A stretch of 26,763 bases of DNA from Phycisphaerales bacterium UBA5793 (GTDB lineage: Bacteria > Planctomycetota > Phycisphaerae > Phycisphaerales > UBA5793), in assembly GCA_002418285.1 (NCBI GenBank), contig DIDT01000017.1:1-26763 (forward strand), read 5' to 3'. Both the position numbers and the translations under genes were made by a program. Positions 15,190 through 24,294 of the stretch are shown here, in pieces (position 1 is the stretch's first letter; every line of letters starts with the position of its first letter). The notes under the pieces are model-generated. The model did not search any database. It had not been told where the DNA came from and saw only the letters and a program-made list of their open reading frames with translations.

Positions 15190-16665
15190 ATGTTTTGCAA
15201 CCGCATCCATCACGCACTGTCCGGCGCAGTCGCGTGCCTTGCCATCAGCGCCGCCTCGTTTCTGGCTGCCCCGGCCCAAGCACAGACCCTTAAGGTGGAG
15301 CAGGTGGCCAGCGGGCTTTCGGGCGCGCTGTACCTGACGTCACCTCCGGGAGACACGCATCGCCTGTTCGTACTTCAACAGAATGCGGGGTTGATCCGCA
15401 TCATCAAGGATGGGCAGGTGCTCGGGACGCCGTTTCTCGATGTCCACACCCGGATCAGCAGCGGTGGTGAGCGTGGTCTGCTCGGCCTCGCGTTTCATCC
15501 CGACTACGCCAATAACGGCTACTTCTTCATCAACTACACCAACACTTCGGGCAATACGGTCGTGGCTCGGTACCAGGTAACGGCGGATCCCGATGTGGCG
15601 GATTTCAACTCCGAGCAGATCGTGCTGACCGTGGCCCAGCCCTACTCAAACCACAACGGAGGTTGCCTGCAGTTTTCACCGATGGATGGCAACCTCTACA
15701 TCGGCATGGGTGATGGCGGCAGCGCCAACGACCCGGGCAACCGAGCCCAGACTGGGACAGAACTGCTTGGCAAGATCCTGCGCATCAATGTGGATCAACT
15801 CCCCTACACGATTCCTGCAGACAATCCGTTCATCAACGATCCGTCGGTTCGCGACGAAGTCTGGGCCATCGGAATGCGCAATCCGTGGCGATTCAGCTTT
15901 GATCGCATCACCGGCGACCTGTACATCGGCGATGTCGGTCAGAACGTCATCGAGGAGGTTGACTTTGAACTCGCCGGCGACGGCGGGCAGAACTACGGCT
16001 GGCGCTGCATGGAAGGCGCCCGCTGCACGGGTCTGAGCGGTTGCACCTGCAATGGACCTGATCTTACCCTGCCGATCTACACGTATGACCACAGCGCGGG
16101 TCGGTGCTCGATTACCGGCGGATACAACTACCGCGGCGATGCGATTCCTCTTCTCGACAACACCTACTTCTTTGCCGACTACTGCAGCCGGAACATCTAT
16201 TCATTCAATTACGATGGTCAGCAGGTAACCGACTTCCGGGATCGCACGTCGGAACTGGGTGGCGGGTCCATTCCCTCGATCTCCTCGTTTGGCGAGGATC
16301 AGAATGGTGAGCTGTACATCGTCAGCCTGGGCGGATCGATCTACCGCATTGCGACCAAGATGAAACTCTCCGCGACCGATCTGGTCGCAGGGCAGAACGC
16401 AACGCTCCGTGTCGACAACGCGACGCCGAACGGCCAGGTGTACTTTGCCTACAGCCTTCTGGGAACGGGTCAGACGCCCATTCCGCCGCTGAACGTCACC
16501 GTGGCGCTGCGCAATCCCGTTCTGCTTTCACAGGTCCGTGCCAATGGTTCGGGCGTGGCAATCCTGACTCGTCGACTTCCAAACGGCACGTCGGGACGGC
16601 GCGTCTGGCTGCAGGCCGGCGAGTTGAACGAGACAACCAACGTCGTCAGCGACGTTATTCAGTAA
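15190..16665 (+). CDS. Secreted PQQ-type sugar dehydrogenase (GSDH family) with a C-terminal module
   Basis: A 491-residue exported protein. The signal peptide ends near APAQAQ (residue 32). Residues 33-388 form a six-bladed beta-propeller of the glucose/sorbosone dehydrogenase family, which oxidises aldoses with PQQ as cofactor. Seen motifs: GGERGLLGLAFHPDYANNGY (92-111), NHNGGCLQFSPMDGNLYIGMG (154-174) with the putative catalytic base His155, NRAQTGTELLGKILRINVD (184-202) and GMRNPWRFSFDRITGDLYIGDV (228-249) with the probable PQQ-contacting Arg230. A cysteine-rich insert (273-287) is unusual. Residues 391-491 are the shared C-terminal module (VYFAYSLLGTGQT, RANGSGVAILTRRLP, WLQA). I chose the ATG at 15190 because GGGAGAG precedes it and the signal peptide follows. 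It is the first gene of a likely two-gene operon. Confidence 0.9.
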   Translation: MFCNRIHHALSGAVACLAISAASFLAAPAQAQTLKVEQVASGLSGALYLTSPPGDTHRLFVLQQNAGLIRIIKDGQVLGTPFLDVHTRISSGGERGLLGLAFHPDYANNGYFFINYTNTSGNTVVARYQVTADPDVADFNSEQIVLTVAQPYSNHNGGCLQFSPMDGNLYIGMGDGGSANDPGNRAQTGTELLGKILRINVDQLPYTIPADNPFINDPSVRDEVWAIGMRNPWRFSFDRITGDLYIGDVGQNVIEEVDFELAGDGGQNYGWRCMEGARCTGLSGCTCNGPDLTLPIYTYDHSAGRCSITGGYNYRGDAIPLLDNTYFFADYCSRNIYSFNYDGQQVTDFRDRTSELGGGSIPSISSFGEDQNGELYIVSLGGSIYRIATKMKLSATDLVAGQNATLRVDNATPNGQVYFAYSLLGTGQTPIPPLNVTVALRNPVLLSQVRANGSGVAILTRRLPNGTSGRRVWLQAGELNETTNVVSDVIQ

Positions 16666-16699
16666 CCAGAGCAACCAACTATTAACTATTGGAGTAGAC

Positions 16700-18157
16700 A
16701 TGAGGAGACTGAACTTCGGCCCGGAGCATGGTGTGTTTGGAACGCTGTGTATGCTGGGAATCCTCGCGATGCCCGTCGCGGCGCTGGGCCAGGCGCAGCC
16801 GATCGCCAGCAAGCCGATCGACCTGACCGTCGATTCGGGACTGCTGAACAATGATGGTGATGAGCCTCGCGTTGTTTGGTCGGAGATCATCGAAGCTCGT
16901 GGTGCAGGATGGCTGCGGCTGTACATCAAGTCTGCCGACCTGGATCCCGATTTCGACGGCGCCGAGAGTTCGTTCCTTCGGATCATGTCGCTCAAGGACG
17001 GCGGCACGCAGAATCTGAATACGTGGACGCTGAACCAGTGGCGCAACAGCACCGCCTACTTCAACGGCGAGACGCTCTCGATCGAACTCATCGCCCGGCC
17101 GCACAGTCGCAACAACCGCGTGGTGCTTGACCACATCGATGTCGGGATCGTGGACAGGCAGGAAGGACCACAGACGATCTGCGGCACGACGGACGATCGC
17201 GTGCTGTCCATGGATCCTCGATCCGCCCGGGCCATGCCGATCGGCTGCACAGCCTGGCTGATCAATGACCCGAACCACCAGATGATTACCGCCGGGCATT
17301 GCTCAACTTCGAGTCTGCAGGTGATTCAGTTCAACGTGCCGCTTTCCAACACTGAGGGCACGCCGCAGAATCCGCTGCCGGAAGATCAGTACGCAGTCGA
17401 TGTCAGCTCCAAGCAGTCCCAGAGCGGCTCCATCGGGCAGGATTGGGGCTACTTTGGCGTCTTCCGAAACACCGAAACCGGCTTATCAGCCTACCAGGCG
17501 CAAGGCGATTTCTTTACGCTTGCTTCGACGCCGCCGCCTGTCAATGGGCAGACGATTCGCATCACCGGCTACGGGACAACCGGCAACGGCGTGCCGCGCG
17601 AGTGGAACCAGGTACAGAAGACCCACACGGGTGAGTATCGCCAGTTCTCCGGTTCAACGGTGCGGTACAACGTGGACACCACTGGAGGCAATTCGGGCTC
17701 GTGCGTTTTCAATGAAGACACGGGCGAAGCGATCGGTGTCCACACACATGGCGGTTGCGGGACAGATCCGAACAGCGCCAACAACGGAACCGGCATCAAC
17801 AACGCCGGATGGCAGACCGCACTGGCGAATCCGCGTGGAGTGTGTGCTCCGTTCACCCTCTCCGTACCGGTTCTCATTGCCGGCCAGCCGGCGACGTTCG
17901 AGGCTTCAAATGTTTCACCCGGGTCAAGAGTGTACTTCCTGTACAGCTTGCGCGGAGCTGGGGAGACGCTCGTGCCGTCGCTCGGCGTGACCCTTGGCAT
18001 TCGAAATCCAGCGCTTGGCGGCTCCGCCGTTGCCAATGGAAATGGGATGGCCAGCCTGACCCGCACGATTCCAGCCGCGGCGCGCGGTCTGACGTTGATG
18101 TTGCAGGCAGCGGAGGCGGGTCGTGCTTCCACGATTTCTTCGCGGCGTGTCAACTAA
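16700..18157 (+). CDS. Secreted trypsin-like serine protease with a C-terminal module
   Basis: A 485-residue exported protein. The signal peptide (hydrophobic core about 11-28) ends near ALGQAQ. Residues 38-155 form a domain of unknown fold. Residues about 160-384 are a chymotrypsin-fold peptidase with an apparently complete triad: His200 in MITAGHC, Asp248 in GQDWGYFGVF and Ser332 in TTGGNSGSCV, followed by GVHTHGGCG. The GNSGS form and single-chain layout resemble the glutamyl-endopeptidase-like group. Residues 385-485 are the shared C-terminal module (VYFLYSLRGAGET, SAVANGNGMASLTRTIP, LMLQAAE). The start ATG has GGAG eight bases upstream. It begins 34 bp after the dehydrogenase gene. Confidence 0.9.
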   Translation: MRRLNFGPEHGVFGTLCMLGILAMPVAALGQAQPIASKPIDLTVDSGLLNNDGDEPRVVWSEIIEARGAGWLRLYIKSADLDPDFDGAESSFLRIMSLKDGGTQNLNTWTLNQWRNSTAYFNGETLSIELIARPHSRNNRVVLDHIDVGIVDRQEGPQTICGTTDDRVLSMDPRSARAMPIGCTAWLINDPNHQMITAGHCSTSSLQVIQFNVPLSNTEGTPQNPLPEDQYAVDVSSKQSQSGSIGQDWGYFGVFRNTETGLSAYQAQGDFFTLASTPPPVNGQTIRITGYGTTGNGVPREWNQVQKTHTGEYRQFSGSTVRYNVDTTGGNSGSCVFNEDTGEAIGVHTHGGCGTDPNSANNGTGINNAGWQTALANPRGVCAPFTLSVPVLIAGQPATFEASNVSPGSRVYFLYSLRGAGETLVPSLGVTLGIRNPALGGSAVANGNGMASLTRTIPAAARGLTLMLQAAEAGRASTISSRRVN

Positions 18158-18179
18158 GCTGTCGTTGAATCGAACCATG

Positions 18180-18221
18180 AAAAAGGAATCGGGAGCGGGG
18201 CCCACGCCTCGCTCCCGATTC
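18180..18221 (-). terminator. Intrinsic terminator, mainly for the minus strand
   Basis: A 12-bp perfect stem (GAATCGGGAGCG, 18186-18197, with 18210-18221) is extended by three more pairs after one mismatch. On the minus strand it is followed by CCTTTTTCATGG. It should end the gene at 18245 and may also stop the protease operon running the other way. Confidence 0.85.
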
Positions 18222-18244
18222 AATGGCTCAGTGCCGCACCGCTC

Positions 18245-20155
18245 CTACGGCAACTGAGCGACGTTGCTTGTTCGACATGATCCGCCCTCGACCAGTTGGA
18301 GGTAGCCGTGGCAGGCGCCGCTGCTCGCGTGACCGTTGATTGATCCATTTCCGCTTTGACCCGTGCTGACGACTGTGATCAGTCGCACGCCGCTACGGAC
18401 TCCGAGAGTTGTCCCCGCGCACGCCGAGCCTGGCGGAATGACCGTGGTGCCGAGCCTCGCGCCGTAGATGATGCCGTGCTGCGATCGAGGCGCTGCGTTC
18501 TGCCAGGCGATGGACACGGTGCCGGGGCAAGTTCCGGTGACGGCCAGCGTGTACTGGGAGATATCGCATCCGCCGCCGGAAATGATCTTACCGTCGAGTT
18601 CGAAGGGGAAGTCCACTGGCAGGCCGTTGTCGCTGTTCGCCGACCAGGTGCTCGTCGAGATATCAAGGAAGCGCGAGTTGTCGGTGAGTTCATTGCGCGG
18701 GACCGTGGGAACGGCCGCAGGGCTGGGAAACGAAGGATTGCCTGCGCACGCCAACTCGAACCAATAGGTGCCTTCAGTGAGGTTCGGCAGCCAGGACATA
18801 TCCATGCTGACCTCTTTCACGGCACGCTGGCAGTCGGTCTGGTTGGCCTCTGGCACTCGATAGGTATCCGCAAATCGTGAACCAATGAGGCGGTTGGTGG
18901 ACATGTCGCCGGCAATGATGCTTCCGCCGGCTCCAGGCGGCCCGTCCCAGACGCGTACGAACGCCGTGACGAGGGGATCCTGTTCGCTCGCATTGCGCTG
19001 GAAGAGATACCAGCGCATCTCTCTCACCTGCCAAACCTGGCCGACGGGAACGGTCATGTCATCCGCCTGATGTTGGAGCGCCGGGGCCGTGGGGAATCCG
19101 AATTCGAGGCCCGGTGTTTCCCTCGCGCTGATGTCCCAGCCGTTACAGCCCGTGCGGAACTGGGTTACAAAGGTGCCGTTGTCCCAGAGGTTGAGCGTTT
19201 CCTGGTTGGAGTCTCCCCAGAAGTCGACCGCCGCGGCCAGCACGCTCGGACATCCGCCGCCCTGCAACTGGAGGCACTCGCCCGGAGGGGTGAATTCACC
19301 ATCGTAGTTGAGATCGGCATAGCCAACGTCGAGCGTGCTGCCTTGTTCGCGTTCATCCTTGCTGCCCCAGAGCACTGCTTGGTTGTTGGCGGCGCGAGCG
19401 GTGCGATTGGTGTCGTACCAAAAGGCAACCTCATACCCGAAGTTGGCTGAAGGGCCGGGAACGGTCATGCACACATCTTCGAACTCGCGAAGATTGATCG
19501 TGGAGTAGAAGTAGGTATCGGTGCCACACTTGCCGGGCAGCGGGCCGAAGTTGACAAGGACACCTCCGACAAGATTGGGTTCGCTTGGTCCGCAACTCGG
19601 ATCAAACCAGTTGTCGTAGATGAGCACTTCGATGACGGTGTCGCCGATGACGCGCGGCGGAGCGAAATCGTCGAGTTCGCCGGTGCCGCGCTTGTTGGTC
19701 CAGGCGATGAAGACCTGGCCGACATTGCCGCGCTCACCCCGACTGTTGAATGATGAAGTCGCGGATATGCGAATGCCGCCGTAGGTAAAGGCGCAGGACT
19801 GCATCAGCCGACGCGTGCGTGAGCACGGCTGATTGCAGGTGGGCTGGAAGCCGCCGCACTCCGGGCCATCGGTGGGGACAAACTCGGGTCCGGGGCCATG
19901 CAGCTTGGTGGTTTCAGCCGAACCAAAGGTGATCGTTGACGCCGCGGGATCTTCGCCGGTGTGTTTGACGGCGTAGGGATGCCACTGGCCGACCGATCCA
20001 TCGCCAAACACCTGCGCGATCTCAACCGGAGTGATGGACTGTCCATCATGAACAGATACGGCGTCGAACGGGGATTGCCCCGAGGCGCCGGCGGCGGCCA
20101 AGGCGAGAGCCGCCGGTGTGAACCACCGCGCGGCAGAGACGGAGAATCGAGACAT
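18245..20155 (-). CDS. Large secreted protein of unknown function
   Basis: A 636-residue protein with an N-terminal signal peptide (ending near AAAGASGQ, residue 27). The body contains many Cys, Trp and Gly residues. DLNYDGEFTPPGECLQL (about 300) resembles a calcium-binding dockerin-like or EF-hand-like loop, and a beta-rich region around 350-520 looks jelly-roll-like. The last 102 residues (from YTLAVTGTCPG) are a separate cysteine-containing domain ending CRTSNVAQLP, which I recall on other Phycisphaerae secreted proteins; it is related in position, and perhaps in fold, to the C-terminal module elsewhere in the window. No catalytic motif is recognised. The start ATG at 20155 has GAAGGGAAGAAG upstream on the minus strand. 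The protein could be a surface or matrix component. Confidence 0.8.
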   Translation of the reverse strand: MSRFSVSAARWFTPAALALAAAGASGQSPFDAVSVHDGQSITPVEIAQVFGDGSVGQWHPYAVKHTGEDPAASTITFGSAETTKLHGPGPEFVPTDGPECGGFQPTCNQPCSRTRRLMQSCAFTYGGIRISATSSFNSRGERGNVGQVFIAWTNKRGTGELDDFAPPRVIGDTVIEVLIYDNWFDPSCGPSEPNLVGGVLVNFGPLPGKCGTDTYFYSTINLREFEDVCMTVPGPSANFGYEVAFWYDTNRTARAANNQAVLWGSKDEREQGSTLDVGYADLNYDGEFTPPGECLQLQGGGCPSVLAAAVDFWGDSNQETLNLWDNGTFVTQFRTGCNGWDISARETPGLEFGFPTAPALQHQADDMTVPVGQVWQVREMRWYLFQRNASEQDPLVTAFVRVWDGPPGAGGSIIAGDMSTNRLIGSRFADTYRVPEANQTDCQRAVKEVSMDMSWLPNLTEGTYWFELACAGNPSFPSPAAVPTVPRNELTDNSRFLDISTSTWSANSDNGLPVDFPFELDGKIISGGGCDISQYTLAVTGTCPGTVSIAWQNAAPRSQHGIIYGARLGTTVIPPGSACAGTTLGVRSGVRLITVVSTGQSGNGSINGHASSGACHGYLQLVEGGSCRTSNVAQLP

Positions 20156-20221
20156 ATCTTCTTCCCTTCGGACGATCGACTTCGGGGCTCAGAGCGCGCA
20201 CAGTCCTCGTAAACCGTCTCC

Positions 20222-20250
20222 AGTATGCCCACTTTCCCGTAGAAACGCAA
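20222..20250 (-). promoter_or_regulatory. Possible promoter of the large secreted protein
   Basis: On the minus strand TTGCGT (20250-20245) and CATACT (20227-20222) are separated by 17 bases. Both boxes are imperfect, but the spacing and the position, about 65 bases before the start codon, fit a sigma-70 promoter. Confidence 0.4.
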
Positions 20251-20387
20251 GTAAAATCCGCCTGCTCCCTCAAGAAAGCCCCAAATAAACTACGAACCGG
20301 CCCGTCCCATGCCCTTGCTGGGACGATACCAGTCCGGTACGCTCATGACTGCGAGCGGTCCCAATCGCCCTGAACGAGTCACACCCC

Positions 20388-23300
20388 ATGGCCCCCAACT
20401 CCGCACCCACCCGGCTGGTCGTCCTGCTCTTCTCCGACATCGTCGGCTCGGTTCAGCTCAAGAGCCGCCTCGGCGACGCGGCGGCGGCCCGGATTATCGC
20501 TCGCCACGATGCGATCTTCCGACGGGTCTTCGAGGAGTCGGGAGACGGGGAGATTCTCAAGGACACCGGGGACGGGTTCCTCGCGCGATTCAATACCGTC
20601 AGCAGCAGCGTCAACTTCGCCCTGCTCTTTCAGGATGCGATGCGGCGCGAGCCGTGGCCGGGCTCGCCGCTGCTGGTGCGGATCGGTCTGCACCTCGGCG
20701 AGGTTTCGGAGCTGGATCCCGACCCGGAGGGCGGTGCGAAGCTCTCCGGCCTGGCGATCGATCTGACGGCGCGTGTGATGGGGCTGGCCGAAGGGGGACA
20801 GATTCTGCTGACGCGCGCTCTCTTCGACAGCGCTCGCCAGTACGTGCGCCAACATCCGGTTACCAGCGATGGACGCACGCTCACCATTCGGTGGATGGCG
20901 CACGGGCCGTACAAATTCAAGGGGACTGATGAGCCGCTTGAAGTATTCGAGGTCGGCGCTGAAGGTGAATCGCCGCTGCGGGCTCCGCGCGACTCGGAGA
21001 AGGCGCAGCGAGCGCTGGCGCCGGGAGAAGACGAAACACTCGGCTGGCGGCCCGCCATCGGGCTGGATGTGCCGACCCGCGGCGGCTGGAAGCTCGAACG
21101 CCGCATCGGCGAAGGCGGGTTCGGCGAAGTCTGGCTTGGCGTCCACGAAAAGACGCGCGTGCATCGCGCGTTCAAATTCTGCTTTGACCAGGATCGTCTG
21201 CGGTCGCTCAAGCGTGAATTGACGCTCTTTCGCGTGCTGCGCGAGGTGCTGGGCGATCGTGATGACATCGCGCGGTTGTATGAAGTGCAACTCGAAGAAG
21301 CTCCGTACTTTCTCGAAGTTGAGTTCACCGAAGCGGGCGATCTGAAGAACTGGGCCACGGCGCAGGGGGGCATCGACAAGGTGCCGATCGCGACGCGCCT
21401 TGATCTTGTTGCGCGGATCGCTCGCGCCGTTGCCGCCGCGCATTCGGTTGGTGTGCTGCACAAAGACATCAAGCCCGCCAACATCCTCATTCATCAGAGC
21501 AAGGGTGGTGAACCAAGACCGCGCCTGGCCGACTTTGGCATCGGCATGCTTGCCGACCGCACCGAACTCGATGCGCGGCAGATCACGATGTCGGGTTTCA
21601 CCGGCCTGCTGACCGAGAACGAATCGAGCCGCACCGGCACGCGACTCTACGCGCCGCCCGAGTCGCTCATCGGCAAGGCGTTCACCGTGCAGGGGGACAT
21701 CTACGCGCTGGGCGTGCTGCTGTATCAGATGATCGTCGGCGATCTCGAGCGCCCGCTGGCCGTGGGTTGGGAGCGCGATGTCGACGATCCGCTGCTGCGC
21801 GAGGACCTTTCGCGGTGTGTCGAGGGTGATCCGGATCGACGCCTGCGGACCGCAGCAGAACTCGCCGATCGTCTCGAGACCCTGCCGCGTCGGCGCAGGG
21901 AGCGGCTGAGTGAAATCGAGCGTCTCGAGAGGGTGGCGCGCCGCCAGCGGCTGGCGCGACTCACCATCGCGGCGCTGGTCGTTGTCAGTGTGCTGCTGGG
22001 CCTGGTTGGCGTGGGCTTTGTGCGCGAGCGCGGCTTGCGTCGGACGGCGCAGATCGAGGCGGAAAAGAGTCGGCGGATGACCGGGTACCTGCAGGACATG
22101 TTCAAGCAGGCGCGCGTCAACGAGCTGGGCCGCCACGCGCGAATCGTCCAGGTGCTCGATCCTGCGGTGCTCGATCTCGATCGATCGTTGGGGCAGGATC
22201 CCGAGATCGCCGGGGCGATGAAGTACACGTTCGGCAGTTTGTATCTGTACATCGGCGTGGAGGAGAGCGCCGAGCCGCTGCTCAAAGAGTCGCTTGAGAC
22301 GCTTACCGAAGCAGATGGCCCCGATGCCCGCTCGACGCTGCTGGCGATGAATGGCCTGGGATTGCTCCGCCTCACGCAGCATGAACTCGACGCCGCCGAC
22401 CCGCTGCTGACGCAGGCGTACGAGAAGCAGCGGGCGAACTACGGTGCTGAAGACGTTCAGACGCTTGAGTTTGCCAACGACGTGGCGCGGTTGCGGAGTC
22501 TGCAGGAACGATTCGAGGAGAGTTTTGTGCTCTTTCGCGAGACGATCGCCGCGCACAAGAAGCGCGAGAACGGCTTTGGTTCCGAGACGGTGATTGTCAC
22601 GAACAACTACGCCGAGGCGCTGACCGCGTCGGGGGCGATCACCGAAGCGGAGAAGGAACTGAAAACCGCTCTGGACGAGGCGAATGCGAGGTGGGGCGAA
22701 GACTCGGTCATCACCATCGCCGCCGCAAACAACTACGGCATCTGGCTCATCCAGCAGCGGCACTTCAAGGAGGCGGTGGCGCTCATGGAGCCGCTGCTTG
22801 ATAAGGCGCGCGAGATGCTTGGCAAATACCACCCGGACGCCGCGTGGTTTGCGGCGAATCTCGCGGCGGCGTACGTCGAACTCGATGACGATCGAGCTGA
22901 GCCGCTGCTGAACGATCTGATCGACGACGTCGGCGATCGAATCGGGCGCGACTATCCCGCGATCCAGTTTGCCTGTTTCTCGCGCATCAACTGGCTGCTG
23001 GCCAAGGGACGCGTTGACGACCTGGTCGAGGCGTTTGAACAACTCATTGCCGACCGTTCGGCGCTGTACGGCCCCGACTCGGTCGAGACGCTGCGCGTGC
23101 AGCAGGAGTTTGCACCGCTGCTGGATCAACTCGGCAAGACGGATGAAGCGGAGGCGATGTTCCTGAAGGTGGTCGCCACGCTGGAAAAGGGCGCCGGGTC
23201 GACCCATCCCGAGACGCTGTTTGCGAAGAACAACGCAGCGGGTTTCTACTGGGACCACGATCGCTTCGACGAAGCATTGCCGCTCTATCAACAGGCCGCG

Positions 23301-23564
23301 ACGGGCGCCGATCAGGCGCTTGACGGCGACGACTGGCGCCGGTGGTTCCTGCACGCCCGCTACGGCCGGTGCCTGCGCGCGACGGGCCAGCTGACCGGGG
23401 CCGAAGAGGAACTCAAGACGGCCTGCGCGGCGCTCGAACGACTCGTCGGGATCGAAGACGCCAAGGCGCAGGATGCGATCGGCGAACTCATCAAATGCTA
23501 CGAGCAGATGAACCGGCCCGATGACGCCGAGGCGTACCGCAAGCAACTCAGTCCCGACTTGTGA
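20388..23564 (+). CDS. Class III cyclase-domain / Ser-Thr protein kinase / TPR fusion
   Basis: A 1058-residue signalling protein. Residues 9-190 form a class III nucleotide-cyclase domain: FSDIVGS with metal-binding Asp17, and LKDTGDGFLARF with Lys58 and Asp62. The usual transition-state Asn (VNxAAR) is Asp125 in AIDLTAR, with Arg129 kept, so activity is uncertain. Residues about 233-500 are a Hanks-type kinase: GEGGFG (241-246), Lys263, HKDIKPANIL (358-367, catalytic Asp360), DFG (382-384) and APPE (422-425). A basic stretch precedes one membrane helix (525-545). Residues 560-1058 are TPR-like helical repeats, many with the pattern GxxxxxTLxxxNxLAxxL. The cyclase and kinase should be cytoplasmic and the TPRs outside. 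The start ATG at 20388 has only a weak SD, but the cyclase domain begins eight residues later. Confidence 0.92.
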   Translation: MAPNSAPTRLVVLLFSDIVGSVQLKSRLGDAAAARIIARHDAIFRRVFEESGDGEILKDTGDGFLARFNTVSSSVNFALLFQDAMRREPWPGSPLLVRIGLHLGEVSELDPDPEGGAKLSGLAIDLTARVMGLAEGGQILLTRALFDSARQYVRQHPVTSDGRTLTIRWMAHGPYKFKGTDEPLEVFEVGAEGESPLRAPRDSEKAQRALAPGEDETLGWRPAIGLDVPTRGGWKLERRIGEGGFGEVWLGVHEKTRVHRAFKFCFDQDRLRSLKRELTLFRVLREVLGDRDDIARLYEVQLEEAPYFLEVEFTEAGDLKNWATAQGGIDKVPIATRLDLVARIARAVAAAHSVGVLHKDIKPANILIHQSKGGEPRPRLADFGIGMLADRTELDARQITMSGFTGLLTENESSRTGTRLYAPPESLIGKAFTVQGDIYALGVLLYQMIVGDLERPLAVGWERDVDDPLLREDLSRCVEGDPDRRLRTAAELADRLETLPRRRRERLSEIERLERVARRQRLARLTIAALVVVSVLLGLVGVGFVRERGLRRTAQIEAEKSRRMTGYLQDMFKQARVNELGRHARIVQVLDPAVLDLDRSLGQDPEIAGAMKYTFGSLYLYIGVEESAEPLLKESLETLTEADGPDARSTLLAMNGLGLLRLTQHELDAADPLLTQAYEKQRANYGAEDVQTLEFANDVARLRSLQERFEESFVLFRETIAAHKKRENGFGSETVIVTNNYAEALTASGAITEAEKELKTALDEANARWGEDSVITIAAANNYGIWLIQQRHFKEAVALMEPLLDKAREMLGKYHPDAAWFAANLAAAYVELDDDRAEPLLNDLIDDVGDRIGRDYPAIQFACFSRINWLLAKGRVDDLVEAFEQLIADRSALYGPDSVETLRVQQEFAPLLDQLGKTDEAEAMFLKVVATLEKGAGSTHPETLFAKNNAAGFYWDHDRFDEALPLYQQAATGADQALDGDDWRRWFLHARYGRCLRATGQLTGAEEELKTACAALERLVGIEDAKAQDAIGELIKCYEQMNRPDDAEAYRKQLSPDL

Positions 23565-24294
23565 GTGGGCCGTAAGAAGAATCTGAGTTGCTCGTTTGTG
23601 GAAGGTCATCTACCTCTGTGGCGGAGTGTTGCGCGGATGTGCGCGGTGGGGCCGGTTGTCGATGCGGAATGAGGGATAGCGCTGCACGAATCGCGCCAGC
23701 GCGGACAAGTTTTTTCGCCGGCGGCGCGGCGTGAGTGGCGGTTTCAGAAAATGTGCAACGCAATTTGCGTGCCAGCACGGAGATGCACCCTGTCGGGAAC
23801 TTTTCATGCGCGCCGGAGCGCTTCTGTGCGCGATTTTTGAGCGCTGGTGCGCGCTGCGGCGCGCGTTTGTGTAAATGAGCGCCTCTGTGCGGGACGAATC
23901 AGGAATTTTCGTCGATTTTCATTTTTCTGAGGGGGGTGATTTTGACTTTTGCTCGACTTTTTTGCGTTTTCGTCAGGTCGGCGCACGGAGTGCGTTTGAG
24001 ATGGTGTGCGTGCGTGTGAAGAGCCAGTGACATCCCGCGCGGCCTAACGGTGAGTACGACGCAACACGGAATTTCATCACCGGATGTATTCGATTGCATG
24101 ATCCCACGATTGAACGCATCGCGGGACGGGGGAATCACACCCCCAAACGCCTCAACTCTGTCGATCATCTGAGCTGATCGCAACCCGACACCCGCGGCGC
24201 GCGAACACTCAAGAGTACCAGTGCCTCTGCTCTCAGCGGTCTGGGCTGGTGCAGGAACGCGACGAAACCAGCGATGTTCGAAGGAGCGAATAAG
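23565..24294. other. 730-bp intergenic stretch of unusual composition
   Basis: No convincing gene is seen. From about 23700 to 24000 the plus strand is rich in G and T, with GCGC clusters alternating with T-runs. Near copies of a 15-base motif (GAGCGCyTCTGTGCG) lie at 23816-23830 and 23877-23891, with a degenerate third at 23839-23851. A GC hairpin (GCGCGC-tgcg-GCGCGC, 23849-23864) is followed by GTTTGTG and could end the kinase transcript. Another hairpin (GGGGG/CCCCC) is at 24128-24144. The minus strand holds only a short, basic frame (60 codons, GTG start at 23986, no SD). A non-coding RNA or regulatory region is possible. Confidence 0.5.

Noticed and set aside
20379..23609. A 1076-codon open frame antisense to the kinase gene
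   Set aside because: It mirrors the codons of a gene with clear kinase, cyclase and TPR motifs; long antisense frames are common in GC-rich genes. Its translation is rich in Arg, Val and His and has no recognisable domain.
23804..23986. A 60-residue basic protein on the minus strand (Lys/Arg-rich)
   Set aside because: GTG start without SD, no homologous family recognised, and the composition follows the odd base bias of the region. Kept only as a remark in the intergenic entry.
24274..24294. Upstream ATG for the FG-GAP gene
   Set aside because: It lies upstream of the clear AAGGAG at 24281, which serves the ATG at 24295.
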